DNA of 64,000 nucleotides from Ancylobacter novellus (GTDB lineage Bacteria > Pseudomonadota > Alphaproteobacteria > Rhizobiales > Methylopilaceae): positions 248,001 through 312,000 of the forward strand of contig QFPN01000004.1 of NCBI GenBank assembly GCA_003241695.1, in the 5' to 3' direction. Shown one piece after another: positions 28,840-38,302 of the stretch. The translations under genes and the position numbers were made by a program. Every line of letters starts with the position of its first letter. Positions within the stretch are counted from its first letter, which is position 1. The notes below the pieces were generated by a model. It was given only the letters and a program-made list of their open reading frames with translations, was not told where the DNA came from and did not search any database.

Positions 28840-31386
28840 TCACTCCTTCCCTTCGCCCATCGTGTCCTTCACCGCCTGCACAAGCTGCTTCAGGCTGAAG
28901 GGCTTCGGCAGGAAGGCGAAGGTCTCGCCTTCGGGCAGGTTCTTCTTGAACGCGTCCTCGGCATAGCCGGACACGAAGATGATCTTGAGGCGCGGCTGCG
29001 TCTTGCGGAGTTCGCGCAGCAGGCTCGGACCGTCCATCTCGGGCATCACCACGTCGGAGACCACGAGTTCGACGGCGTCGCCATGGGTCTTCATCTGCTC
29101 GAGCGCCTCGACGCCGGAGCGCGCCTCGACCACGGTGTAGCCGCGCGAGGCGAGCGCGCGGGAGGCGAAGGCGCGGACCGCCTCCTCGTCCTCGACCAGC
29201 AGCACGGTGCCCGAGCCGGTCATGTCCTGCTGCGGCGCCTGGGCGACGGCGGACGGCCGGGCGTCCTCCTCGGCCGCGGGAACGTAACGCGGCAGGAACA
29301 CGCGGAAGGTCGCGCCCTTCCCCGGCTCGGACCGGGCGAAGACGTAGCCGTCGGTCTGCTTGACGATGCCGTAGACGGTCGAGAGGCCGAGGCCCGTTCC
29401 CTTGCCGACTTCCTTGGTGGAGAAGAACGGCTCGAAGATCTTGTCGATGATGTCTTGCGCGATGCCGGGACCCGTGTCCTCGACGTCGATCTGGACATAG
29501 TCGGCCGCCTGCATCTCGGCGTGGCCGAGCGCCGGGACCTCCGAGGCCGGCACGTTGCGGGTGCGGATCGTGACCGCGCCGCCGTCCGGATCGTGCTCCA
29601 TCATCGCGTCGCGGGCGTTGACCACGAGGTTGATGACGACCTGCTCGAACTGGTTGAGATCGGCCTTGATCAGCCAGAGGTCGCGCCCGTGCACGACCTC
29701 GAGCTTGATCTTCTCGCCGAGCAGCCGCGACAGCAGCATGCGCACGTCCGCCAGCACGTCCCCGAGTGCGATGACCTGCGGGCGCAGCGTCTGGCGACGG
29801 GAGAAGGCGAGCAGCTGGCGAACGAGGCTCGCGGCCCGGTTCGCGTTCTGCTTGATCTGCATGATGTCCTGGAAGGACGGATCGGTCGGCCGGTGGTTCG
29901 CGAGCAGGAGGTCGGAATAGCCGATGATCGCGGTCAGCACGTTGTTGAAGTCGTGCGCCACGCCGCCGGCGAGCTGGCCGACCGCGTTCATCTTCTGGCT
30001 CTGGGCGAACTTCGCCTCCAGCGCGCGCTGGTCGGTGGTGTCGAGGGCGTAGACGACCGCCGCCTCGTCGTCGCCGTCGCGATCGTCGACGCGGGTGACG
30101 AAGAGCGTCGCGGAGCGCCCCGCCTCGCCCGGAAGCGTCGTCTCGACCGGAGCGATGTCGCCCTCGCCGCGCGCCGCAGCCGAGACCGCGGCCTCAAGCG
30201 CCGTGCGGTCGCGCTCGACCGTCAGGCAGGCGAATACGGAGCGTTCCTCGCCCTCCCCGCGCAGCCGGTCGCCGAACAGCTTCGCGAACGGCGCGTTGGC
30301 GCGCGCGATGCGGCCGCGGGCGTCGACCGTCGCGATGGCGAGCGGGGTGTTGTTGAAGAAGCGCGCGAACCGCACTTCCGCCGCGCGCAGGGGCTCGGAC
30401 ACGTCGGCGCCCGGGCCGCGGTCGAGCACCAGCGTGCGGGAGGCGCCCGCCCGGCCGTCCGGCCCCCAGGCGACCGCGTGAAGCAGGCGCGCGGGAGCAG
30501 GACGACCCCCGCGGGTCCGGAGGTCGACGTCGATGATCTCGGTCGAGGTGGCGCCGGGCTTCGGCGCGACGGCCTCGACGAGCGCCGCGCCCTCGCCCGC
30601 AAGAATGTCGCGAAGCTTGAGCGCGCCCGGCCCGACGCGCGTGAGATCCTGGTCGAGCCAGCCCGCGAGCGTCGCGTTCATGTAGACGACAGAACCATCG
30701 CCCTCGGCGGCGAAGAAGCCGGCGGGCGCATGGTCCAGGAAGTCGACCGCGTGCTGCAGTTCCTGGAACACGTCCTCGTGGCGCTCGCGCTCGCTCGTGA
30801 CGTCGGACAACGTCCACACGGTTTCGGAGGCGCCGGAGCGCGTCACAGGCCGCACGCCGATGCGGAACCAGACGCCGCGCCCGTCGGGCAGCGTGGCGCG
30901 CGCCTCCTCGAAGGCGCGGCGTCCCGCGCTCGCGGCCTGCGACAGGCGGTAGATGGTTTCGGCGACGTCGGCGTTGCCGGCGAAGACCCGCTCGACGGTG
31001 CGGGCGTCCGCCGGAGCGTCCGCTCCGGTGAGGTCGAGATAGGCGTCGTTGACGAGCACGATGCGGCCATGCTCGTCGGTCACCAGAACGCCGTGCTCGT
31101 CGGTCGCGACGATCGCGCGCGACAGCTCGTCGCCCGAGCCGCGCGAACCGATGCGGACGAGGCCGATCGCGGCGGCGAACAGCGCGAAGACGCCTACGAC
31201 AGAAAGCGCGGCGAGAAGCGCGAGAATCCAGGGTTGCGCGGCTTCTCCCTTCAGGAAGGAAATGCCGAGCCCGGCTCCCACCAGCACGGCGGCGAGCATC
31301 GCCACGAGCCCGATCGATCCGGAACGCCCGGAACGGTCGATCGCCGGCTCGGCGGAGGTTCGACCTCCTTCGGCGAGGCTGGACAT
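28840..31386 (-). CDS. cckA: Cell-cycle hybrid histidine kinase CckA
   Basis: CckA drives phosphorylation of the cell-cycle master regulator CtrA through ChpT and switches to a phosphatase when c-di-GMP binds. The 848-residue protein has two N-terminal membrane helices (about 26-48 and 53-75), then tandem PAS-like domains. The dimerisation/phosphoacceptor domain carries His478 in GGVAHDFNNVLTAIIGYSDL. The ATPase domain has NLVVNARDAM, EDTGPGIAQD and GKGTGLGLSTVYGIVKQ, and the C-terminal receiver has Asp778 in SDVVMPEMDG. Domain order and length match alphaproteobacterial CckA. It stands alone on this strand. The DUF4279 gene converges on its 3' end. Confidence 0.94.
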   Translation of the reverse strand: MSSLAEGGRTSAEPAIDRSGRSGSIGLVAMLAAVLVGAGLGISFLKGEAAQPWILALLAALSVVGVFALFAAAIGLVRIGSRGSGDELSRAIVATDEHGVLVTDEHGRIVLVNDAYLDLTGADAPADARTVERVFAGNADVAETIYRLSQAASAGRRAFEEARATLPDGRGVWFRIGVRPVTRSGASETVWTLSDVTSERERHEDVFQELQHAVDFLDHAPAGFFAAEGDGSVVYMNATLAGWLDQDLTRVGPGALKLRDILAGEGAALVEAVAPKPGATSTEIIDVDLRTRGGRPAPARLLHAVAWGPDGRAGASRTLVLDRGPGADVSEPLRAAEVRFARFFNNTPLAIATVDARGRIARANAPFAKLFGDRLRGEGEERSVFACLTVERDRTALEAAVSAAARGEGDIAPVETTLPGEAGRSATLFVTRVDDRDGDDEAAVVYALDTTDQRALEAKFAQSQKMNAVGQLAGGVAHDFNNVLTAIIGYSDLLLANHRPTDPSFQDIMQIKQNANRAASLVRQLLAFSRRQTLRPQVIALGDVLADVRMLLSRLLGEKIKLEVVHGRDLWLIKADLNQFEQVVINLVVNARDAMMEHDPDGGAVTIRTRNVPASEVPALGHAEMQAADYVQIDVEDTGPGIAQDIIDKIFEPFFSTKEVGKGTGLGLSTVYGIVKQTDGYVFARSEPGKGATFRVFLPRYVPAAEEDARPSAVAQAPQQDMTGSGTVLLVEDEEAVRAFASRALASRGYTVVEARSGVEALEQMKTHGDAVELVVSDVVMPEMDGPSLLRELRKTQPRLKIIFVSGYAEDAFKKNLPEGETFAFLPKPFSLKQLVQAVKDTMGEGKE

Positions 31387-31584
31387 GGCGGCTCCTCGAG
31401 CGCTTCGGCGATTCGCGCCGGACCGTCTGCCCTACGGCGCGCCGCGAAGATGCGGCGAGACGGCAAAGCACGCAAGAAGCGCGCGTTCGTGAGGCTCGAC
31501 GACAGGCCATCGCATGTTAAAAGGGCCGCCGGCGACGCAGTCCCCCGACGAGCGCCCCCGCGCTTTCGAACGACCAGAGACCGC

Positions 31585-31857
31585 ATGATGAACGACCCAC
31601 GCCCGCATTCGATCCAGTCGCCCGTCGGGCGGATCGTGACGCTCGTCTCGGCCGTCGTGCTGATCGCGGCGCAAACGATCACCGCCTCGGTCGCCGGAGG
31701 ATGGGCGATCGCCGGCTTCCTCGGACTCGGCGAATATTTCGCATGGGCTTTCGAGGCCGCGGGCCTGTGCGTCGGCGTCTGGGCGGTCGTGCTGTTCGTG
31801 CGCTCCGCCTTGAAGAACGATCCCAGCCGGCTGGATCCGCAGCGACCGCAGGCCTGA
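31585..31857 (+). CDS. Small two-helix membrane protein of unknown function
   Basis: A 90-residue protein starting at ATG 31585 (MMNDPRPHSIQSPVGRIVTL). Two hydrophobic helices, IVTLVSAVVLIAAQTITASVA and AFEAAGLCVGVWAVVLFV, flank a short GWAIAGFLGLGEYF loop, and the C-terminus is hydrophilic. I recognise no family. It is divergent from cckA and followed 33 bases later by a hairpin that could end its transcript. The well-formed membrane pattern supports a real gene. Confidence 0.6.
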   Translation: MMNDPRPHSIQSPVGRIVTLVSAVVLIAAQTITASVAGGWAIAGFLGLGEYFAWAFEAAGLCVGVWAVVLFVRSALKNDPSRLDPQRPQA

Positions 31858-31890
31858 GGGTCAGCGTCCCTCCACGTCTTTCCGTTTTCA

Positions 31891-31911
31891 CGCCCCGGCC
31901 AGTCCGGGGCG
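31891..31911 (+). terminator. Candidate terminator hairpin
   Basis: CGCCCCGG (31891-31898), loop ccagt, CCGGGGCG (31904-31911), then ttcgtcgtttc. A strong stem with a weak T-tail after the small membrane protein. Confidence 0.55.
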
Positions 31912-31987
31912 TTCGTCGTTTCGGGACCTGCCTTCGACCGGGACGCCAGGTCGCAGCCTTCCCCCGTGCGGTCGGCTTGCGCGACTG

Positions 31988-32007
31988 ATACGTAACATTA
32001 TAACGTA
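31988..32007. promoter_or_regulatory. Candidate Zur operator before the zinc-uptake operon
   Basis: The stretch atacgtaacattataacgta contains gtaacattataac (31992-32004). Its reverse complement, GTTATAATGTTAC, matches 11 of 13 positions of the proteobacterial Zur core GTTATAnTATAAC. It lies 34-50 bases upstream of the His-rich gene, a normal repressor position. Zinc-loaded Zur would shut the operon. Confidence 0.65.
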
Positions 32008-32037
32008 AGCTTGATCGCATTTTCCGGCGCCGTCTCC

Positions 32038-32223
32038 ATGCCCCACGCACATCACGATCACGCGTCTCATGACCGAGGCCATGAGTCTCACGACCATGCG
32101 CGCCGCCACGCGCCGGCGGTTTCCCCCGGCTCTCTGCTGCGCGCCTCCGCGGCCGCTCGGCTCGGGCTGGCGCTGGGCGCGGCGGCGCTGATCTGGGGCG
32201 GCGTGTTCTTGGTCGTGTCGTGA
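32038..32223 (+). CDS. Histidine-rich small membrane protein at the head of the zinc operon
   Basis: A 61-residue protein starting at ATG 32038 (MPHAHHDHASHDRGHESHDH). About 11 histidines lie in the first 25 residues, followed by one membrane helix (AARLGLALGAAALIWGGVFL). A histidine-rich segment before a helix suggests zinc binding at the membrane, for storage or delivery, but this is inference. The stop overlaps the GTG start of znuC. No good ribosome site is visible. A longer frame from a TTG at 32011 exists but seems less likely. Confidence 0.62.
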   Translation: MPHAHHDHASHDRGHESHDHARRHAPAVSPGSLLRASAAARLGLALGAAALIWGGVFLVVS

Positions 32224-32969
32224 GCGCAGGTTCCGCAATCCGCCTCGACGACGTGACGCTCGGCTACGATCGCCACCCCGCCGTGCATCATCTGACCGGC
32301 GAAATCGCGCCCGGCGCGCTGCTTGCGGTGATCGGGCCGAACGGCGCAGGCAAGTCCACGCTGCTCAAGGGCCTCGTCGGCGCGCTGAAGCCGCTCGGGG
32401 GGCGCATCGACCGCGGAACGCTCAAGGCCCGCGAGATCGCCTATCTGCCGCAGGCCGCCTCTCTCGACCGGTCATTCCCGATCGACGTGATCGACCTCGT
32501 TTCGACCGGCCTCTGGCGGCGCGCCGGCCTGTTCGGAGGAATCAGCCGCCGCGACAGGGATAAAATCGCCGAAGCGGTCGCCGCTGTGGGACTTGGCGGC
32601 TTCGAAAGCCGGCCGATCGGCACGCTGTCGGGCGGCCAGCTCCAGCGCGCGCTGTTCGCGCGGCTCGTCCTGCAGGATGCGCCCGTCATCCTGCTCGACG
32701 AACCCTTCGCCGCGATCGACGCCGGGACGGTGACGGATCTGCTCGAACTCGTCGGCCGCTGGCGCGCCGAGAAGCGAACCGTGGTCGCGGTGCTGCACGA
32801 CCTCGACACGGTGCGGCGCGCCTTTCCCGAAACCCTTCTGCTCGCCCGCCGTCAGGTCGCCTGGGGCCCGACCGCGGAGGCGCTTCGGCCTGAACGGCTG
32901 CTTGAGGCGCGCGGCATGCAGGAGGCGTTCGACGACGACGCCCCCTTCTGCGGGAGCCACGCGGCGTGA
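32220..32969 (+). CDS. znuC: Zinc ABC transporter ATP-binding protein ZnuC
   Basis: The ATPase of a metal-uptake ABC transporter. The 249-residue protein has Walker A GPNGAGKST, a Q-loop in YLPQAAS, the signature LSGGQLQRA, Walker B VILLDEPFAAID and the switch His in VLHD. The GTG start at 32220 overlaps the His-rich gene, and the stop overlaps the GTG of the permease gene, so the operon is tightly coupled. Family-level similarity covers both zinc and manganese carriers. The Zur-like box and the His-rich substrate-binding protein favour zinc. Confidence 0.92.
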   Translation: MSAGSAIRLDDVTLGYDRHPAVHHLTGEIAPGALLAVIGPNGAGKSTLLKGLVGALKPLGGRIDRGTLKAREIAYLPQAASLDRSFPIDVIDLVSTGLWRRAGLFGGISRRDRDKIAEAVAAVGLGGFESRPIGTLSGGQLQRALFARLVLQDAPVILLDEPFAAIDAGTVTDLLELVGRWRAEKRTVVAVLHDLDTVRRAFPETLLLARRQVAWGPTAEALRPERLLEARGMQEAFDDDAPFCGSHAA

Positions 32970-33841
32970 CCCTCTACGACGCCGTTCTGGCGCCCTTCGT
33001 CGAGTTCGACTTCATGCGCCGCGCGCTGGTCGGCTCGCTCGCGCTCTCGATCGGGGCCGCGCCGATCGGCGTGTTCCTGATGCTGCGCCGCATGAGTCTC
33101 ACGGGCGACGCGATGGCCCACGCCATTCTGCCCGGCGCGGCGGTCGGCTTCCTCGTCGCCGGTCTGTCGCTCCCCGCCATGACGGTCGGCGGGCTCGTGG
33201 CGGGCGTCGCGGTCGCGGTCGCGGCGGGCGTCGTCACCCGCGCGACCTCGCTCAAGGAGGACGCGTCGCTCGCGGCCTTCTACCTGCTGTCGCTGGCGCT
33301 CGGCGTGACGCTCGTCTCGTTCAAGGGCTCGAACGTCGATCTGCTCAACGTGCTGTTCGGCTCCGTGCTCGCGCTCGACGACGACGCGCTCTTTCTTCTC
33401 GCGGGCGTTTCCTCGGTCACGCTGCTGACGCTCGCCGCGCTCTATCGACCGCTCGTGCTCGAATGCGTCGATCCCGGCTTCCTCGCCTCGGTGAGCCGCG
33501 CCGGCGGGCCGACCCATCTCGTCTTCCTCGGCCTCGTGGTGCTCAACCTCGTGGCGGGCTTCCAGGCGCTCGGCACCCTGCTCTCGGTCGGCGTCATGAT
33601 GCTGCCGGCCGCGAGCGCCTCGTTCTGGTCGGCGCGGCTCGGCGGCATGGTCGCGGCGGCCATCGCCGTGGGCGCGCTCTCGAGCGTCGCCGGGCTGCTC
33701 GGCTCCTACCATTCCGGCGTACCAACCGGTCCCGCGATCATCCTCGCGGCCGGCGTCCTCTATCTCGTCTCGATCGCCTTCGGCGCGACCGGAGGCCTCG
33801 TCTGGCGGCTCGCGCCGGCGCGGCGTCACCGCACGGCCTGA
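32966..33841 (+). CDS. znuB: Zinc ABC transporter membrane subunit ZnuB
   Basis: The 291-residue permease has eight or nine hydrophobic helices and the ABC-3 family pattern (MLRRMSLTGDAMAHAILPGA near the N-terminus, LLSVGVMMLPAASASFW towards the end). It moves the metal delivered by ZnuA across the inner membrane. It begins with GTG at 32966, overlapping znuC by four bases, and is followed 26 bases later by znuA. Confidence 0.92.
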   Translation: MTLYDAVLAPFVEFDFMRRALVGSLALSIGAAPIGVFLMLRRMSLTGDAMAHAILPGAAVGFLVAGLSLPAMTVGGLVAGVAVAVAAGVVTRATSLKEDASLAAFYLLSLALGVTLVSFKGSNVDLLNVLFGSVLALDDDALFLLAGVSSVTLLTLAALYRPLVLECVDPGFLASVSRAGGPTHLVFLGLVVLNLVAGFQALGTLLSVGVMMLPAASASFWSARLGGMVAAAIAVGALSSVAGLLGSYHSGVPTGPAIILAAGVLYLVSIAFGATGGLVWRLAPARRHRTA

Positions 33842-33867
33842 TTCCTCAAAACCAAGGAGCGCGTTCC

Positions 33868-34776
33868 ATGCGACTTCTCTCTCTGGCGGCGGCTGCGATC
33901 ACGGCCGGTCTGCTCGTCACGCCCGCCGCGGCCGACCCTCTGAAGGCGGTCGCGAGCTTCTCGATCCTCGGCGACCTCGTGAAGCAGGTCGGCGGCGACC
34001 GCGTCTCGGTCGAGACGCTCGTCGGCCCGGACGGCGACGCGCATGTGTTCTCCCCCTCCCCGGCCGACGCCAAGAAGGTCGCCGACGCCAAAATCGTGTT
34101 CGAGAACGGCCTCGGCCTCGAGGGCTGGATCTCGAAACTCGTGAAGTCCTCGGGCTCGAAGGCGCCGGTCGTGGTCGCCTCGCAGGGCGTCAAGGCGCGC
34201 GAGATGGAGGAGGAAGAGGAGGGCCACGGGCACAGCCACGGCCATGAGGTCACGGATCCGCACGCCTGGCAGGACGCGAAGAACGCGAAGCTCTACGTGG
34301 CCAACATCCGCGACGGGCTGATCGCCGCCGATCCCGACGGCAAGGCCGACTACGAGGCGAACGCCGCGGCCTATACGCAGAAGCTCGACGCGCTTGACGC
34401 CGACATCCGCGCCGCCTGGGCGAAGATCCCGGACGACCGCCGCCGCGTCATCACCTCGCACGACGCCTTCGGATATTATTCGGCGGCCTACGGGGTCGAG
34501 ATGATCGCGCCGCAGGGCGTCTCGACCGAAACCGAGGCCTCGGCCAAGGACGTCGCCAAAATCATCCGCCAGATCCGCAAGGAAAGCATTCCGGCGGTTT
34601 TCGTCGAGAACATCTCGGACAAGCGCCTGATCCAGCGCATCGCCAAGGAGACGGGAGCGCGGATCGGCGGCGCGCTCTATTCCGACGCCCTGTCGCCCGC
34701 GAACGGCCCGGCCGCGACCTATCTCGACATGATGCGCTCGAACCTGCGCGAACTGACGTCCGCCTTGTCGAGCTGA
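33868..34776 (+). CDS. znuA: Zinc ABC transporter substrate-binding protein ZnuA
   Basis: The periplasmic metal receptor of this transporter. AAGGAG precedes the ATG at 33868, and the signal peptide is MRLLSLAAAAITAGLLVTPAAA. The 302-residue cluster-9 binding protein has metal-ligand histidines in DGDAHVFSPSPADAKK, TDPHAWQD and TSHDAFGYY. A flexible acidic, His-rich loop (EEEEEGHGHSHGHEV, about 112-126) lies between the lobes, a hallmark of zinc-specific members. This is the last gene of the operon. Confidence 0.93.
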   Translation: MRLLSLAAAAITAGLLVTPAAADPLKAVASFSILGDLVKQVGGDRVSVETLVGPDGDAHVFSPSPADAKKVADAKIVFENGLGLEGWISKLVKSSGSKAPVVVASQGVKAREMEEEEEGHGHSHGHEVTDPHAWQDAKNAKLYVANIRDGLIAADPDGKADYEANAAAYTQKLDALDADIRAAWAKIPDDRRRVITSHDAFGYYSAAYGVEMIAPQGVSTETEASAKDVAKIIRQIRKESIPAVFVENISDKRLIQRIAKETGARIGGALYSDALSPANGPAATYLDMMRSNLRELTSALSS

Positions 34777-34789
34777 CCCAACACATCCC

Positions 34790-34814
34790 GCGCCGCCGGA
34801 ACCGCCGGCGGCGC
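34790..34814 (+). terminator. Possible terminator after znuA
   Basis: GCGCCGCCGG (34790-34799), loop aaccg, CCGGCGGCGC (34805-34814). The stem is very stable, but no T-run follows. Confidence 0.45.
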
Positions 34815-34976
34815 ATTCCCTCAAGGTATTAAGACGGCCGCAGTCTTGCGGCTTGCGGAAACCGTACTCGGCCGGCCGCAAGCCCCATAGAGCGGCGAGA
34901 ACCGCGCTGCGCCGTCCGTCATCATGGACCGATCGCCAGATCGGCATCGATGCGCGACGAAGACGACGTTCCGCGC

Positions 34977-35005
34977 TTGCACCCCCCCGACCGATCCGAT
35001 ATAGC
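34977..35005 (+). promoter_or_regulatory. Sigma-70-type promoter of tRNA-Val
   Basis: TTGCAC (34977-34982) and TATAGC (35000-35005) are separated by 17 bases and lie about 50 bases before the tRNA, giving a short 5' leader. Confidence 0.6.
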
Positions 35006-35052
35006 GGCGGCTCCGGTTCGGACCGCCTCCCGCGGCGGTTCCTGAAAGGGTC

Positions 35053-35127
<75 letters not shown>

Positions 35128-35835
35128 CTCCATTACCAAGTGCGAATAAGCGCTCGGGGAGGAGCGGTTCTCGGGAAAGCAAGACGACCAAACGCCGTTT
35201 CGCGCTTCGCATGCGCACCGGCGAAGCGCGTCGACCAGCGGCGCGCAAGATGGTCGTATGAACGACGTTTCTCCTCTTAACGCCGCCTGCCCCGCCTTCT
35301 GCGGCGGACGTCCTGTGGCGCGGCCGGTTTTTCCCATAGCGAGCTCTTGTCTCGTCGCCGGCGTGATTACGCCGCGTTGTCTGAGGCGCTCAAACGAACG
35401 CTTCCGAGCAGGCTCGCTGCGGCGCCGGCGCCTTCACGGAACATCGCGGCGCGAGATACGCATCCGACCTCAGCAGCCCTTGACCGAAGCTTGACTTGCG
35501 ACGCCGATCTTGACGGACAACGTCCCTTCCGAGGAGAAATAACGTATAGATACTATGCATCCAGTCGGCTTATAGGCGTCAAAATGCTGGATCTGACTGC
35601 CGCGAACATCATCAATTAAACTCATAACGTTTCATCGCCGCAGCTTGTTGCAGATCGCGACGACGACATCGCGCCCAGTAGCATGGCCACGCTGGAAATT
35701 CGAAGTGGCGACAGATCTCGGACCTCCGCCGAGATCATCCGGCGACGGACGGGCTCATATCGCTCAACGCATGCGGGTCGCGGCGAAATCATCGCCGCGA
35801 CCGCCGGTTATGACTTTCTGGACGAGGCTCCAGCC
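35128..35835. other. Intergenic region with an AT-rich segment, no gene recognised
   Basis: About 700 bases between tRNA-Val and the small basic protein. Short frames exist but lack ribosome sites and resemble no protein. The stretch from about 35525 to 35640 is clearly AT-rich and contains the small dyad gtatagatac. This could be a decayed gene or remnant, but there is no direct evidence. Confidence 0.4.
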
Positions 35836-36156
35836 TCAGTCCTCGTCGGTGATCTTCGCGACTTTCGCGTCCTTGCCGGCGCCGCCCTTCTTCTTGGTCT
35901 TCGTCTTGCCTTCCGGGCTCAGCTCAAGCTTCAGGCCCTGCTTCTCCATTGTCCGGGCAAGCGTGCGGGCCTGCTTGGAATACTCCGTCCGAACCTCGGA
36001 CCAGTTCTCCTTCTTGTCCTTGTCGGCGCCCTTGGAGGCGGCGGTGAAGAGCGCCTTGCCAAGGATGCGATAGATCTGGCGGTTCTTCTGCTGCTCGGGG
36101 CTCAGAGTCTTCTTCGTCTTCGCTTCGGCGGAAGCCGGAATGGCGCTGTCGGTCAT
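35836..36156 (-). CDS. Small Lys/Glu-rich cytoplasmic protein of unknown function
   Basis: A 106-residue protein rich in Lys, Glu and Thr, with no membrane segment. The middle part (NRQIYRILGKALFTAASKGADK) looks helical, and the C-terminal 35 residues are a charged Lys-rich tail (GKTKTKKKGGAGKDAKVAKI) ending in an acidic TDED. This could be a nucleic-acid-binding or intrinsically disordered protein. I do not recognise the family. It is flanked on both sides by gaps, so context gives no hint. Confidence 0.6.
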   Translation of the reverse strand: MTDSAIPASAEAKTKKTLSPEQQKNRQIYRILGKALFTAASKGADKDKKENWSEVRTEYSKQARTLARTMEKQGLKLELSPEGKTKTKKKGGAGKDAKVAKITDED

Positions 36157-36387
36157 GGGTCAGCCTGTCTCTGAAAAAATGAGGTCGCGTCGGTTCGACG
36201 TCGCACGACGGGAAATTGATCACGCTGCGGCGGAAAAGGAAAGCCCATCGAGAGGCCGTCTTCCCAAATCGATCAGAAATTTATTGTCATATGAATAACT
36301 TGAACAGCAGGGATGCCCTATTCCGAGAAGGGCTTGGGTCAGTTTGGAGGGCCGCGAAAAATGTGAAACGCGCCGGCCCGCCCCTGC

Positions 36388-38211
36388 TCACTCGACGGTG
36401 ACGGACTTCGCGAGGTTGCGGGGCTGGTCGACGTCGGTGCCCATGAACACCGCCGTGTGGTATGCGAGAAGCTGGATCGGGAGCGCGTAGAGCAGCGGGC
36501 TCACGAAGGCGAAAGCCTTCGGCAGCACGATCGTCGCGAAGGTCTCGCCGGCATGCGCCGCGCCTTCGGCGTCGGTGATCAGCACGATCCGCCCGCCGCG
36601 CGCCGCCACCTCCTGCATGTTGGAGGCGGTCTTCTCGAACAACGGATCGAAAGGCGCGATCACCACCACGGGAACGTTCTCGTCCACGAGCGCGATCGGT
36701 CCGTGCTTGAGTTCGCCCGCGGCGTAGCCCTCGGCGTGGATGTAGGAGATTTCCTTGAGCTTCAGCGCGCCTTCGAGCGCGATCGGAAAGCTCGTGCCGC
36801 GGCCGAGATAGAGCACGTCCTGCGCCTTGGCGAAGGCCGGCGCGAGCCGCTCGATCTGGCCTTCGAGATGAAGCGCCTCGGCCATCAGCCGCGGCAGCTC
36901 CGTCAGCGCCGCGACGAGCTTCGCCTCGTCCTCTTCCGACAGCACCTTGCGGTCGCGCCCCGCCTTGATGGCGAGCGCCGCAAGCGTCGCGAGCTGGCAG
37001 GTGAAGGCCTTGGTCGAGGCGACGCCGACCTCGACGCCGGCGACGGTCGGGAACACGACGTCGGCCTCGCGGGCGATGGTCGAGGTCGGCACGTTCACCA
37101 CCGCGCCGATGCGGGCGCCTTCGGCCTTGCAGTGGCGCAGCGTCGCGAGCGTGTCGGCGGTCTCGCCCGACTGCGAGATCATGAGCGCGAGCGAGCCGGG
37201 AGCGATCGGCGGCTCGCGGTAGCGAAACTCCGACGCGATGTCGATGTCGACCGGCAGCCGTGCGAACTTCTCGAACCAGTAACGGGCGACAAGTCCGGCG
37301 TAATAGGCGGTGCCGCAGGCCGAGATCGCGAGCCGGTCGAGCCCCGAGAAATCGAAGTCGGATCCTGCCGGCAGCCGGATGCGGCCCGCCGCCATGTCGA
37401 CGTAGCGGGCGAGCGTGTGGCCGACGACCTCCGGCTGCTCGGCGATCTCCTTCGCCATGAAGTGGCGGTATGCGCCCTTGTCCACGATGACGGAGGCGAC
37501 CGACGACCGCACCGTCTCCCGCGAGGCCTTCGCGCCGGTCTCGTCGAAGATCTCGACGGAAGAGCGGGTCAGAACGGCCTGGTCGCCGTCCTCCAGATAG
37601 ACGATCTCGTCCGTGAAGGGCGCGAGCGCGACCGCGTCGGAGCCGAGATAGACCTCGCCGTCGCCGAGCCCGATCGCGAGCGGCGAGCCGCGGCGGGCGC
37701 CGATCAGCAGGTCGTCCTCGCCTTCGAACAGGAAGGCGAGCGCAAACGCTCCGCGGAGACGCTTCAGCGTCTCGGCGACGGCTTCGCGCGGACCGGCGCC
37801 GCCCTTCAGCGCGCGGGCGGCGAGATGAGCCACGACCTCGGTGTCGGTCTGGCTCGAGAAGACGGCGCCGTCCGCCTCGAGTTCGGCGCGAAGCTCCCGG
37901 AAGTTCTCGATGATGCCGTTGTGGACGACGGCGACGCGCTCCGCCGCGTGCGGATGGGCGTTGGCTTCGGTCGGCGCGCCGTGGGTCGCCCAGCGGGTGT
38001 GGCCGATGCCGGAGGTCCCCGCGAGCGGTTCGGCGGCGAGCCTCGTCTCGAGGTTGCGCAGCTTGCCTTCGGCGCGCCGACGCGTGATGCGGCCGCCTTC
38101 CAGCGTCGCGACGCCGGCGGAATCGTAGCCGCGATATTCGAGCCGCTTCAGTCCATCGACCAGCTCCGGAGCGGCCGGACCCCGCGTCAGAACTCCGACG
38201 ATGCCGCACAT
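36388..38211 (-). CDS. glmS: Glutamine-fructose-6-phosphate aminotransferase GlmS
   Basis: GlmS makes glucosamine-6-phosphate from fructose-6-phosphate and glutamine, the first step to UDP-GlcNAc for peptidoglycan and lipid A. The start at 38211 gives MCGIVGVLTRG, whose Cys2 is the glutaminase nucleophile after Met removal. The glutaminase domain is about 1-220, and two SIS sugar-isomerase domains are at about 285-420 and 455-590 (ISACGTAYYAGLVARY; ISQSGETADT; GRGTSFPIALEGALKLKEIS). The chain is 607 residues, normal length, and ends in the conserved NLAKSVTVE. An ORF extension to 38301 is not used because it would hide the catalytic Cys. It is not next to glmU here. Confidence 0.97.
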   Translation of the reverse strand: MCGIVGVLTRGPAAPELVDGLKRLEYRGYDSAGVATLEGGRITRRRAEGKLRNLETRLAAEPLAGTSGIGHTRWATHGAPTEANAHPHAAERVAVVHNGIIENFRELRAELEADGAVFSSQTDTEVVAHLAARALKGGAGPREAVAETLKRLRGAFALAFLFEGEDDLLIGARRGSPLAIGLGDGEVYLGSDAVALAPFTDEIVYLEDGDQAVLTRSSVEIFDETGAKASRETVRSSVASVIVDKGAYRHFMAKEIAEQPEVVGHTLARYVDMAAGRIRLPAGSDFDFSGLDRLAISACGTAYYAGLVARYWFEKFARLPVDIDIASEFRYREPPIAPGSLALMISQSGETADTLATLRHCKAEGARIGAVVNVPTSTIAREADVVFPTVAGVEVGVASTKAFTCQLATLAALAIKAGRDRKVLSEEDEAKLVAALTELPRLMAEALHLEGQIERLAPAFAKAQDVLYLGRGTSFPIALEGALKLKEISYIHAEGYAAGELKHGPIALVDENVPVVVIAPFDPLFEKTASNMQEVAARGGRIVLITDAEGAAHAGETFATIVLPKAFAFVSPLLYALPIQLLAYHTAVFMGTDVDQPRNLAKSVTVE

Positions 38212-38302
38212 GCTGGACTTCCCGCTTCCTGTCGATCGCCTGCGAGGGGTCGCAAGCCCGTTAAAAGACGTCAAGAACGATAGGGCCGACGGCTTAAGCA
38301 AA

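Noticed and set aside
29083..31584. Open frame upstream of the small membrane protein, antisense to cckA
   Set aside because: Only the part from ATG 31585 has protein-like character; the rest is a shadow of cckA.
35347..35619. Short plus-strand frame downstream of tRNA-Val
   Set aside because: No start with a ribosome site, no family resemblance and a shift to AT-rich DNA inside the frame.
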